Assembly (NCBI RefSeq): GCF_030230605.1
Contig: NZ_JASPDO010000001.1
Coordinates: forward strand, 1 to 64,000
DNA from: Brevibacterium sp. UMB1308A
Lineage (GTDB): Bacteria; Actinomycetota; Actinomycetes; Actinomycetales; Brevibacteriaceae
Direction of reading: 5' to 3'
Length of the DNA: 64,000 bases
Below, piece after piece: positions 18,030 to 26,917 of this stretch; position 1 is the first letter of the stretch, and every line of letters begins with the position of its first letter. The notes under the pieces are model-generated. The model saw only the letters and a list, made by a program, of their open reading frames with translations, did no database searches and was not told where the DNA came from. The position numbers and the translations under genes were made by a program.

Positions 18030-19099
18030 TTCTTCATAGCAGAACATCAGCTGAACAGGGCGCTTCGGTACATGCTCATATTCGCTCTACACAACGACGC
18101 TTGGGCGTCCTCGGTCTGCTTGCCACACTTCTTATTGTTGCGGGATTTGCAGATGCTTGGATTGGGGGTGCCCCAATGCCCGCCGAGGCATTTTTCCATG
18201 CGCTTATAAGTCCAGCGACCAGCGAAAAAATCGATACCCAAATCGTTTGGGATGTGCGCTTGCCCATGACCGCAACAGCAATAACCTGCGGCGCCGCCTT
18301 GGCGATGTCCGGAGCACAGATGCAAACAACCTTAGGAAACCCCCTGGCAGAGCCGTACACACTCGGCATCGCCTCGGCGGCAAGTTTTGGCGCATCATTG
18401 GCGGTAGTCACGGGATTCGGTTCTACCGCACTTGGGTCGGTCCTGGGCGTCGCAGGATCCGCTTGGGTATTCGCCATGATCGGTTACGGCATCATCCTAG
18501 GAATCGCAAAACTACGCGGCCCGAGCGCCGAAAGCATGATTCTTGTGGGAATCGCCATCGTGTTCTTTTTTGACGCACTCCTGGCCCTCATGCAGTACAT
18601 GGCATCCGTTGTGGAACTTGAGCAGGTAGTCTTTTGGACGCTTGGCAGCTTGACCCGTGCGACATGGCCACAAATCGCACTCATGGGAGTCATGCTGACG
18701 ATTGGGGGATTCTTTTTTGTCTCAAAGGCGTGGACACTGACCGCCTTCCGAATGGGAGACGATCGCGCCCGCTCGATGGGCATACCTGTAGAACGCACAC
18801 GCTCGCAGGCCCTACTAGTAGCTTCGTTATTAGCTGCGACCGCAGTATCTATGGCCGGAACAATTGGTTTTATCGGGTTGATTGGCCCTCATATAGCCCG
18901 GACTTTGGTAGGCGAAGATCAGCGATTCTTCTTGCCTGCTTCAACCATGACTGGCGCATTGCTTCTTACCTCTGCATCGATGGTGGCAAAAATCATTCAG
19001 CCCGGAGTAATTCTACCCGTGGGAATCATTACAGCCGTTGTAGGTGTACCCGTCTTTCTCACCTTGATTTTGAGCCGAAGAAGAAAGGTTTGGTCATGA
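18026..19099 (+). CDS. Iron-siderophore ABC transporter permease (FecCD family)
   Basis: 357 residues with about ten hydrophobic segments. Family stretches are DVRLPMTATAITCGAALAMS, GAQMQTTLGNPLAEPYTLG and GFIGLIGPHIARTLVGEDQR, the last being the contact with the ATPase. Start is GTG within the preceding stop. A single permease gene implies a homodimer. It overlaps the ATPase gene by ATGA. Confidence 0.92.
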   Translation: MILHSRTSAEQGASVHAHIRSTQRRLGVLGLLATLLIVAGFADAWIGGAPMPAEAFFHALISPATSEKIDTQIVWDVRLPMTATAITCGAALAMSGAQMQTTLGNPLAEPYTLGIASAASFGASLAVVTGFGSTALGSVLGVAGSAWVFAMIGYGIILGIAKLRGPSAESMILVGIAIVFFFDALLALMQYMASVVELEQVVFWTLGSLTRATWPQIALMGVMLTIGGFFFVSKAWTLTAFRMGDDRARSMGIPVERTRSQALLVASLLAATAVSMAGTIGFIGLIGPHIARTLVGEDQRFFLPASTMTGALLLTSASMVAKIIQPGVILPVGIITAVVGVPVFLTLILSRRRKVWS

Positions 19100-19839
19100 A
19101 CGAACTTACGATCCAAAACGTTTCGTGCAGACGCGGAAAGACTCAGATTCTTCACAACGTCAGCATCAAACCATGTCAGCTCGGATCTGTCACGGCTGTT
19201 GTTGGGCCCAACGGCGCAGGAAAGTCGACGTTCTTACGATGTGTGGCAGGTTTGGAAAAGAACTACCGTCCCGCACATCCGGAAGAGATCTTGTACCTTC
19301 CACAAGATCCGCCCCCTCCATCGTCGCTGTCAGTTTTTGAATCCGTTTTAGTTGCGCACCAACAAGGAAAATCCGGTATTGGGCATCTTCGCGTTACTCG
19401 TTCTGCGCGTTGTCGCGTTCAGGAGGTCATTGAACGTTTAGGCCTAGTTGAATTTGCCAACCGTGCAATGGACCAACTTTCTGGTGGCCAGCGACAACTA
19501 GTTAGCCTTGCCCAAGCTGTCGTGAGAAAACCTTCCGTTCTCTTGCTTGACGAGCCAAGCAGTGCGCTCGACTTGCGAAATCAACTCGTCTTGCTCGACC
19601 ACGTACTGACCTTCGCACGAGAGCAACCTGCCGTCGTGATCGTCGCAATCCACGATTTAAGCCATGCTGCCCGCTTCGCCGACAACGTGGTAGTGCTTCA
19701 TCAAGGATCGGTTCACTCAGAAGGACCGGGCCGCGATGTCATCACACCCCCGATGCTCAGAGATGTCTACCAAGTGCACTCTCGTGTGGATATTTGCCCT
19801 GACGGTGGCCTAAGCATCGACGTTTCTAAAGCCCTCTAA
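19096..19839 (+). CDS. Iron-siderophore ABC transporter ATPase
   Basis: 247 residues. Walker A GPNGAGKST (37-45), signature LSGGQ (128-132), Walker B with DEPSSALD (152-159) and the switch His in AIHDLSHAARFAD. It powers import by the permease encoded just before. It is shorter in the helical region than FepC-type ATPases and has DPPPPSSLS at the Q-loop region (LYLPQD). Last gene of the iron operon; convergent with the ferredoxin reductase 18 bases away. Confidence 0.93.
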   Translation: MNELTIQNVSCRRGKTQILHNVSIKPCQLGSVTAVVGPNGAGKSTFLRCVAGLEKNYRPAHPEEILYLPQDPPPPSSLSVFESVLVAHQQGKSGIGHLRVTRSARCRVQEVIERLGLVEFANRAMDQLSGGQRQLVSLAQAVVRKPSVLLLDEPSSALDLRNQLVLLDHVLTFAREQPAVVIVAIHDLSHAARFADNVVVLHQGSVHSEGPGRDVITPPMLRDVYQVHSRVDICPDGGLSIDVSKAL

Positions 19840-19857
19840 GCCGGCTAACCTCGCAAA

Positions 19858-21258
19858 CTACTCCTCGTTCGACACTGCTTCGCGGGCGGCCGCGATCATG
19901 CCTTCACGAGTAGCTACCTTGATACGTTCACGACCGTGCGGGGCGCCAAATGCGCGCTCCGCCGCTTCTAGCCGGTGGACACCTTCCCAGTCGATGAAGT
20001 CCACGCCCCTGCCCTTGAGCAACTCAACAATCGCGTCCTCAGATGCGTTGTCAGGCTCCGGCAGTTTCCCTTCGACAAAGTCGGTGATCACGTGCCCAAT
20101 CGTCTCCAGCGCATCACCCTTGGTGTGACCAATAAGCCCCACCGGGCCACGCTTGATCCACCCAGTGACATACACGCCAGGGATAACCGGGGCTTCATTC
20201 GCCGTCATCTGACTTTCGCCGTCCACCACACGACCTTCAACGTTGGTGATCACACCCTTACGGGCATCAAACGGAAGCTGTGGCAGAGGCGTTCCAAAGT
20301 ACCCAACCGCCCGGTAGATAGCGGTCACGTCCCAGTCGTGGAACTCACCGGTCCCGGTAACGTTGCCGGTACCATCCAACTCCTGACGCTCGGTCCGCAA
20401 GCCAGTGACTCCAGTTTCTTCGTCACCCAGAATCGACACGGGCGAGTGTAAGAAGTGCAAGTGCAGACGACGCTTAGCTCCCGTTGGCTCGCGGAGCGTA
20501 AAGTCAGTGAGCGTCTTGGTCACCTGCTTGACCTGGTTCGATTCTTGGATCGACTTCATTGACCCTTCGTCGAACTCAAAGTCCTCCGGGTACACAACAA
20601 TGTCGACATCCTTGACCTGACCCAGTTCACGGATCTCCAGTGGCGTGAACTTAGCTTGGGCAGGCCCACGGCGTCCAAACACGTGAACATCGGTCACCTG
20701 GGACTTCTTCAACCCTTGGTACACGTGGTCCGGAATCTCCGTGGTCAACAAGTCGTCTGCCTGCTTAGCAAGCATGCGTGCGACGTCCAATGCCACGTTT
20801 CCATTACCAATAACAGCCACGCTCTTCTGATCCAGCGGCCACTCTTGGGACACATCTGGGTGGGAGTCATACCAATTGACAAACTCCGCTGCCCCATAGG
20901 ACCGCGGCAGTTCAACACCTGGAATCCGCAGGTTCGCGTCAATGAAACAACCTGTTGAGAAGATCACCACGTCGTAGAGCTTCTGCAGGTCGTCCAAGTG
21001 AATGTCGGATCCAAAATCAACATTGCAGAACAAGCGAATGTCACCACGGTCAAGAATCTTCACCAGCGCGTTGGTAATGCCCTTGATTCGCGGGTGGTCG
21101 GGAGCAACTCCGTAACGCACCAAACCAAACGGCGCGGGGAGGCGTTCGAACAAATCAATACTGACCTCAAAATCGCGCTCTGCTTTGGTAAACAGATCAG
21201 CGGCGTAGATTCCTGCCGGTCCTGCACCCACGATTGCTACGCGAAGTGGTCGATTCAT
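19858..21258 (-). CDS. fprA: Ferredoxin-NADP+ reductase, FprA/adrenodoxin reductase type
   Basis: 466 residues. The FAD-binding GAGPAGIYAADL lies at the start; APFGLVRYGVAPDHPRIKGI is the adrenodoxin-reductase hallmark, and VIGNGNVALDVARML is the NADP site. GWIKRGPVGLIGHTKGDA closes the FAD domain. It moves electrons between NADPH and ferredoxin. ATG at 21258 is chosen because AAAGG lies before it and the Rossmann motif follows within seven residues. Convergent with, and probably independent of, the iron operon, although both serve redox/iron metabolism. Confidence 0.92.
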   Translation of the reverse strand: MNRPLRVAIVGAGPAGIYAADLFTKAERDFEVSIDLFERLPAPFGLVRYGVAPDHPRIKGITNALVKILDRGDIRLFCNVDFGSDIHLDDLQKLYDVVIFSTGCFIDANLRIPGVELPRSYGAAEFVNWYDSHPDVSQEWPLDQKSVAVIGNGNVALDVARMLAKQADDLLTTEIPDHVYQGLKKSQVTDVHVFGRRGPAQAKFTPLEIRELGQVKDVDIVVYPEDFEFDEGSMKSIQESNQVKQVTKTLTDFTLREPTGAKRRLHLHFLHSPVSILGDEETGVTGLRTERQELDGTGNVTGTGEFHDWDVTAIYRAVGYFGTPLPQLPFDARKGVITNVEGRVVDGESQMTANEAPVIPGVYVTGWIKRGPVGLIGHTKGDALETIGHVITDFVEGKLPEPDNASEDAIVELLKGRGVDFIDWEGVHRLEAAERAFGAPHGRERIKVATREGMIAAAREAVSNEE

Positions 21259-21451
21259 GTCACACCTTTCTTCAGTCGCACCCAAGTCTAAGTACTTTGC
21301 CTAATAGCCTGCTAATTTTTCCCGCTCACAGCCAGCATTCGTGCGCGGACTCACACTCCCCGGTTACACGCCACCCACCCCCAAACTCACACCGCAACCG
21401 CCACAGTGAGACCGCACACAGCTCAACGAAACTTATGTATAGACTTCCCGT

Positions 21452-22414
21452 GTGAACGCGCACCCAAACAACAACTCAAACACCCCGGAACCCAACCAGG
21501 GCATCCCTGATGATGAACAAGCCCGCCGTAAGGCCGGGCTCATTTTTGGGCTCAGCGCGTATCTCCTGTGGGGCGTCCTACCCCTGTTCTTCATGGCCAT
21601 CCAACCGGCCGGCCCACTTGAAATTCTGGCCCACCGAATCATTTGGTCGCTGTTTTTCTGCCTGATCCTCTTGCTGTTCGCCCGCGGCTATCCCCGGCTA
21701 TGGCGCCTGCTGCGCACGCCCCGCGTTCTAGGGATCCTCGCATTGGCGGCCATCACTGTTGCCATCAACTGGTTCGTGTTCGTCCTGGGTGTGGACATGG
21801 GCCGTGTAGTCGAAGTATCACTGGGTTACTACATCAACCCACTAATCTCCGTACTCCTTGGCGTTCTGTTCCTGAAAGAAAAACTCCGCCCGCTCCAGTG
21901 GCTAGCCATGGGAATCGGCGCCGTAGCCGTCATCGTCATTGCAGTGGGCAACGGGCGAGTTCCATATCTTGGCCTAGCTGTTGCAATATCGTTTGGCCTC
22001 TATGGGCTCATCAAAAAACAGGTCGGCGGCCGAGCAGGCGCACTCGAAGCGATGACCATCGAAACGATCGTGCTGTTTATCCCGTCCGTGGCCTATGTCC
22101 TCTACTTGATGTCACAGGGCCAGTCGAACTTCGAAACCCAAGGCTCACTTCACGTGATCCTCATGCTCTGTCTAGGACCAGTCACTGCGATCCCACTGAT
22201 CCTGTTTGGTAGCGCAACCTCACGTATCCCCTTGTCATGGGTAGGCATGCTGCAATACGTCACCCCCACCATGCAGTTCCTCACCGGAGTTTTCATCATG
22301 GGCGAGGATATGCCCCTGTCCCGCTGGGCAGGGTTCGCCATTATTTGGATTACCGTGGTGCTGGTGTGTGTGGACGGCGTGATGGCCGCCCGCCGCAGGC
22401 GCCGGCTCCGCTAA
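21452..22414 (+). CDS. rarD: RarD-type EamA family transporter
   Basis: 320 residues, about ten membrane helices in two EamA repeats. KAGLIFGLSAYLLWGVLPLF and LAHRIIWSLFF match the RarD subgroup. RarD proteins export small metabolites; the natural substrate is unknown. GTG start. The 190-bp gap to fprA holds the divergent promoters, with no clear operator seen. Confidence 0.87.
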   Translation: MNAHPNNNSNTPEPNQGIPDDEQARRKAGLIFGLSAYLLWGVLPLFFMAIQPAGPLEILAHRIIWSLFFCLILLLFARGYPRLWRLLRTPRVLGILALAAITVAINWFVFVLGVDMGRVVEVSLGYYINPLISVLLGVLFLKEKLRPLQWLAMGIGAVAVIVIAVGNGRVPYLGLAVAISFGLYGLIKKQVGGRAGALEAMTIETIVLFIPSVAYVLYLMSQGQSNFETQGSLHVILMLCLGPVTAIPLILFGSATSRIPLSWVGMLQYVTPTMQFLTGVFIMGEDMPLSRWAGFAIIWITVVLVCVDGVMAARRRRRLR

Positions 22415-22444
22415 CGTAGAGCCCCGCTACCCCCGCCGAGGTGG

Positions 22445-23482
22445 TTACCGCGCCCGCTCGACCGTCCCGTATGCGAAGGTGGCAAGTGCATCTTTGATTT
22501 CACCCGCAGGCAACGGGGCCAGTGCATCTACCGCACGGTCTGCCCATGCGCGTGCTTCTGCCCGCGTCTGTTCAAGCACTTCGTGCCCAGCTAGAGCTTG
22601 ACGGGCTTCTTCCAAAGCCGCATCTTCGGTGAGGTCGGCGTCCACCTTGGCGAGCACCTCGGCGGCGGACTTATCCCCCGCCTGCGCTGCCTTGCGCGCC
22701 AACAGAACGGGCAGGGTTGCTACCCCTTCACGCAGGTCAGTACCCGGCGTTTTACCTGAGTCCTTACCGTCGACCGTGAGGTCGATGACGTCGTCGGCCA
22801 GTTGGAACGCCACCCCCACGGCCTCGCCATACTCCTTGACAACAGGGCGCAACTCGGCTGGCCCGTCTGAGGCGATCACTCCGAACTGGCATGAAGCAGA
22901 AATCAGGGACCCGGTTTTGTCGGCCAACACTGACAAGTAGTGCTCAATCGGATCGTCCGATTCGGTAGCCCCCACAAACTCGTGCAACTGGCCCAGAACC
23001 AAGCGTTCGAACGTTTCGGCCTGCACCCGCATGGCTTCAGCGCCCACTTCCAGGCTCAGTTGCGAAGCGCGGGCAAACAGCAAGTCGCCGGTCAGAATCG
23101 CGACGTTGTTACCCCACTTTTCGTGGGCTGATAGCGCACCCCTACGTTTAGGCGCTTCGTCCATGACGTCGTCGTGGTACAGACTCGCCAAGTGAACCAG
23201 CTCAACAGCCGCCGCCGCGGTGTGCACGCGGGGCGAAACGCCACCGCCTAATTGCGAACACAGCAGAACCAACATGGGTCGGACACGTTTTCCTCCCGCC
23301 CGCATCAGATGGTGGGAAGTTTCGTCAGCAAACGCCGAGGTCTGACTCGCAGCCGCGTCAAGCACCGTTTCGACGTGCTGGAGTTCGCCAACAAGCATGT
23401 TCGCCATCTCTTCTGACAGAGATCCGCCCACCGCATCGAGCGCGAGTCGCCCGTGATTCTTTGGCGCCGAGGTGCTTGTCAT
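22445..23482 (-). CDS. Long-chain polyprenyl diphosphate synthase for menaquinone
   Basis: 345 residues. Two aspartate-rich motifs are present: YHDDVMDEAPKRR (first DDxxD) and LADDVIDLT (second), with GGKRVRPML before them. It extends isoprenyl diphosphates to the side chain joined to the quinone by MenA. The frame is open for 92 codons further upstream, but that part overlaps menJ; ATG at 23482 (ATGA overlap with the menJ stop) is the sensible start. Chain length cannot be stated. Last gene of a menG-menJ-synthase unit. Confidence 0.92.
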   Translation of the reverse strand: MTSTSAPKNHGRLALDAVGGSLSEEMANMLVGELQHVETVLDAAASQTSAFADETSHHLMRAGGKRVRPMLVLLCSQLGGGVSPRVHTAAAAVELVHLASLYHDDVMDEAPKRRGALSAHEKWGNNVAILTGDLLFARASQLSLEVGAEAMRVQAETFERLVLGQLHEFVGATESDDPIEHYLSVLADKTGSLISASCQFGVIASDGPAELRPVVKEYGEAVGVAFQLADDVIDLTVDGKDSGKTPGTDLREGVATLPVLLARKAAQAGDKSAAEVLAKVDADLTEDAALEEARQALAGHEVLEQTRAEARAWADRAVDALAPLPAGEIKDALATFAYGTVERAR

Positions 23483-24774
23483 GTCCCCATTCCTGTTTCG
23501 TTGCTTGTTGCGGGCACCACCCGTTCGAGACCTGCAATGACGTGATCGAGAATGTCCTTGCCTGAACGTTCTTCGTACACGTTTGCAAACAGTTTCACCA
23601 CGAACTTCATCAGCGTGGAACTGCTCATACCGTACTTTAGTCCCAGTTTCATGATCTGGGGGTGTCCAATGAGGTTTGCGAAGACTCGGCCCATCGTCAC
23701 ATACGATCCGTACGCGTCCCGCACGATCGACGGATATGAGCTCATCGCCGACTTCCACGCCCTGGTTGGATAACCATGGTGGGTCACCACAATATCGGCT
23801 GCTAGGCGGGCTGACTCCATTGCGTAGTCTATGCCTTCACCGTTGAACGTGTTCACCATGCCCGCAGCGTCACCCACCAGCATGACTCCGTCTTTGAAGT
23901 GCGGTGTGCGGTTAAACGCCATGGGTAAGGCAGCGCTCTTCGCGTCTGCCAGCACCGCGTCAGGGTCGATGCCCCAGCGTTGCCCCACGGACCCTACCCA
24001 CTGGTGCAGTGTCTTTTTGTAGTCCACACTGCGGAAGTCAGGTGACGTGTTCAACATGCCCAGCCCCACATTGACCGTGCCGTCACCTAAAGGAAACAGC
24101 CACCCGTAACCAGGCAGAGGCTCCCCGCTACCCCCACTGCCTGAGTCTGCGCGTAGCTCAAGCCACGACTCAATGAAATCGTCGTCGTGACGTGGCGACT
24201 CAAAGTACGTGCGCACCGCTACCCCCATGGGCCGGTCGTCACGCTTGCGGATCCCCATTTTCACCGCGGTTCTGGACGATACCCCGTCAGCCGCGATCAC
24301 TAACGGCGCCCGGAACGTCACCCGCTCCCCCGTTCGACGACCTCGGTCATCAGTCGCCTGCGCATGCACACCGGCGACCCAACCGCCTTCAAAGAAGGCC
24401 TCTGTCGCCTGTGTATTCTCAAACAGGTGAGCGCCACTGGCCTGTGCGTGACGGGCCAGCGCTTCATCGAGCACAGTACGTGGCGCTGTCAGCCCGTAGT
24501 TGGGCATGCCGGACACGAGCGGCCATTCGAGTTCCACCCGGTGACCGCCACCAAACAGGCGCAAACCTCGGTTCGCGTGCCACCCCGGGTTCTCAAAACC
24601 CAAATATCCCAGCTCGCGCACCGCCCGCGGGGTCAGTGCGTCACCACAGATCTTGTCGCGCGGGAAACTAGCCTTTTCGACCAGCGCCACACGTAACCCA
24701 CCTCGGGCCATGTGCGTGGCGGCCGCTGAGCCACCCGGGCCGGCACCTACAACAATGACGTCAAAGTCAGCCAC
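23479..24774 (-). CDS. menJ: Geranylgeranyl reductase family; menaquinone reductase
   Basis: 431-residue flavoprotein: FAD site VIVVGAGPGGSAAATH, KICGDALTPRAV, and GDAAGMVNTFNGEGIDYAMESA. In mycobacteria MenJ saturates one double bond of the menaquinone tail and lies beside the polyprenyl synthase and the methyltransferase, the same three-gene set as here. It starts directly at the menG stop. The tail after residue 390 is membrane-facing in character. Confidence 0.88.
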   Translation of the reverse strand: MADFDVIVVGAGPGGSAAATHMARGGLRVALVEKASFPRDKICGDALTPRAVRELGYLGFENPGWHANRGLRLFGGGHRVELEWPLVSGMPNYGLTAPRTVLDEALARHAQASGAHLFENTQATEAFFEGGWVAGVHAQATDDRGRRTGERVTFRAPLVIAADGVSSRTAVKMGIRKRDDRPMGVAVRTYFESPRHDDDFIESWLELRADSGSGGSGEPLPGYGWLFPLGDGTVNVGLGMLNTSPDFRSVDYKKTLHQWVGSVGQRWGIDPDAVLADAKSAALPMAFNRTPHFKDGVMLVGDAAGMVNTFNGEGIDYAMESARLAADIVVTHHGYPTRAWKSAMSSYPSIVRDAYGSYVTMGRVFANLIGHPQIMKLGLKYGMSSSTLMKFVVKLFANVYEERSGKDILDHVIAGLERVVPATSNETGMGT

Positions 24775-25494
24775 TTACGACTGGCCTCCCGGCTTAACAG
24801 CTCCCGGTTTAACAGCGTGGTGGATCGCCACGATTCCACCCGTAAGGTTGCGGTATTTAACCTGGTCAAAGCCAGCGTCGCGAATCATGTACGACAGGTC
24901 CAACTGCGCGGGCCACTCGCGGATCGACTCAGCCAGGTACACGTACGCTTCCGGATTAGAGGACACGACCTTGGCCACCGCAGGAAGCGCCCGCATGATG
25001 TACTGCTTGTAAAACTTGGAGAACGGCGCAAACGTGGGCGTTGAAAACTCCGTGATGACGAGTCGTCCGCCCGGTTTGAGCACCCGCAACATCTGGGCCA
25101 ACGCACGCGCCGGATCCTGCACGTTGCGGAACCCGTACGTAATGGTCACGGCGTCGAATTCGTTGTCATCAAACGGCAAGTCCAGTGCATCCGCGTACAC
25201 AAACTCAATGTCGGGGTGGCGTTTGCGACCCACTTCCAACATGCCTTCAGAAATATCGCCGGCGATCACGCGCGCGCCCGCTTGAGCATACGGAACAGAG
25301 CTGGACCCCGTACCGGCCGCCAAGTCCAAGATCTTTTCACCTGGCTGGGGGTCAACCGAACGCGTGTTTTCCACTCGCCACCACCGCGACAAACCAAATG
25401 TCATGGCGTCATTTGTGAGGTCGTAACGGTCTGCAACAGCGTCGAACATCGACGCGACATCCGATTTCTGCTTATCTAAGTGGGCGCGGCTCAT
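24775..25494 (-). CDS. menG: Demethylmenaquinone methyltransferase
   Basis: About 239 residues. SAM-binding ILDLAAGTGSSSVP and the UbiE/MenG stretches YDLTNDAMTFGLSRWWR and VTITYGFRNVQDPARAL. It makes the final ring C-methylation of menaquinone. A much longer open frame runs upstream, but it is antisense to menF and of the wrong composition; ATG at 25494 with AAAGGA directly before it is chosen, although the spacing is poor and a start a few codons away cannot be excluded. Divergent from menF with 52 bases between. Confidence 0.92.
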   Translation of the reverse strand: MSRAHLDKQKSDVASMFDAVADRYDLTNDAMTFGLSRWWRVENTRSVDPQPGEKILDLAAGTGSSSVPYAQAGARVIAGDISEGMLEVGRKRHPDIEFVYADALDLPFDDNEFDAVTITYGFRNVQDPARALAQMLRVLKPGGRLVITEFSTPTFAPFSKFYKQYIMRALPAVAKVVSSNPEAYVYLAESIREWPAQLDLSYMIRDAGFDQVKYRNLTGGIVAIHHAVKPGAVKPGGQS

Positions 25495-25546
25495 TCCTTT
25501 ATCTTCGCAGGTCTGACGTGGCTTAGCGAAATCCCTTCCCGCTACC

Positions 25547-26917
25547 ATGAAGGACGTGAACGGTGAGACAAACGCAGAAACCCTGGCAGATACTCTGACA
25601 GTGCGACCCGGCGACACAGTGCCCACACTGTCTGTCCGGTCGTGGTTTGTCGACGGTGTCACCCCAGAAGCACCCGCCCCTTTCGTAGGTGGCCTCCCCG
25701 CCACCAGCATGGAGTTCCTCACCCAGTTGCCCACGGACACTCTGGCCTGCTGGGTGCGCGGCAACAGTGGGTTGGTGGGCTTTGGTCGCGCTGTGCGGAT
25801 CCGCGCCCGAGGTGCCAACCGGTTTTCGGATCTGTCCACTGTGTGGCGCTCAGTGTCTGGCAACGCCACGGTTGATAACCCCGTTCGTTTGCCGGGTTCC
25901 GGGCTCGTGGGTTTCACCACGATCGCGTTCGCTGAGGACTCGCAAGCCGAATCCGTCATCGACATCCCCCAGTTCATTATGGGTAGGCGCGACGGGCGTG
26001 TGTGGCTCACCGCCGTCAACGTCACCGGCACTCCTCACACGGAACTCAAGCTTCGCGACGTGGCGTTGCAGACACCTCGGGACCCGCAGGTACACGACGG
26101 GCACGTCTCCGGCGGGCGCTACACGCGCGCTGTCACCGAGGCCATTGAGATTATGCAGTCCGGGCGCGCCAGCAAGATCGTGGTGGCCCGGGACGCTGTG
26201 GTCGAAACCAGCAACGACATTGACGTGCGTGCCCTGGTGGGCGCGTTGAACCGGTCGTATCCGTCCACGTGGACGTTCTGCGTGGCCGGCATGGTGGGGG
26301 CCACCCCAGAACTCCTCATCTCACGCTCAGGCGACCGGGTAGAGTCCCGGGTTTTGGCGGGCACGTACCGGGTGGCACATGACCCGAGGTCGGAGCTGGC
26401 GGCCGCCCGCGCCCAGTTGGGTGGGGCCAAGGACACGGCAGAACACCGTTACGCGATCGACTCGCTGGCGCATACTCTTGAGCCTTTGTGCTCTGAGCTC
26501 GAGGTGGACCCTGAGCCGCACTTGCTGGCCCTGTCGAATGTCATTCACTTGGCGTCCGATGCTCACGGGATCGTGAAGCCTGGCCACACACTGTTGGACG
26601 TTGCGCAGGCCGTTCACCCCACTGCCGCGGTGGGCGGGGTGCCGCGGGAGGCGGCCTGGGAGCACATCGCGCATGTAGAAAAAGCGGACCGAGGTCGTTA
26701 CGCGGGCCCCGTGGGATGGATCGATGGCAACGGGGATGGCCAGTTGGGCATCGCGTTGCGGTGCGGTCAGCTAGAAAGCCGCAACAAGATTCGCCTGTGG
26801 GCCGGTTGCGGGATCATGCCGGATTCCGACCCGGCTTCCGAACTTGCGGAAACTCGCGCCAAGCTCACACCTATGATGACTGCACTGGGTGTGGCCCACC
26901 TTATTGATCAGGTGTAA
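25547..26917 (+). CDS. menF: Isochorismate synthase
   Basis: 456 residues of the chorismate-binding family. It converts chorismate to isochorismate, the first menaquinone step. The C-terminal catalytic half has RASKIVVARDAV, RSYPSTWTFCVAG, TPELLISR, HPTAAVGGVPREAAW, and WAGCGIMPDSDPASELAET. The first 100 residues are poorly conserved, as usual. The 3' end overlaps the convergent menD by 17 bases. Confidence 0.92.
   Translation: MKDVNGETNAETLADTLTVRPGDTVPTLSVRSWFVDGVTPEAPAPFVGGLPATSMEFLTQLPTDTLACWVRGNSGLVGFGRAVRIRARGANRFSDLSTVWRSVSGNATVDNPVRLPGSGLVGFTTIAFAEDSQAESVIDIPQFIMGRRDGRVWLTAVNVTGTPHTELKLRDVALQTPRDPQVHDGHVSGGRYTRAVTEAIEIMQSGRASKIVVARDAVVETSNDIDVRALVGALNRSYPSTWTFCVAGMVGATPELLISRSGDRVESRVLAGTYRVAHDPRSELAAARAQLGGAKDTAEHRYAIDSLAHTLEPLCSELEVDPEPHLLALSNVIHLASDAHGIVKPGHTLLDVAQAVHPTAAVGGVPREAAWEHIAHVEKADRGRYAGPVGWIDGNGDGQLGIALRCGQLESRNKIRLWAGCGIMPDSDPASELAETRAKLTPMMTALGVAHLIDQV

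Noticed and set aside
18634..19095. 154-codon N-terminal extension of the ABC ATPase frame
   Set aside because: It runs out of frame through the permease gene, has odd composition, and the ATPase family starts at the ATG overlapping the permease stop.
23483..23758. 92-codon upstream extension of the polyprenyl synthase
   Set aside because: It overlaps menJ in another frame and is very Arg-rich, typical of a shadow frame.
25495..26031. Long upstream extension of the menG frame
   Set aside because: It is antisense to menF and does not resemble the methyltransferase family; the normal N-terminus starts at 25494.
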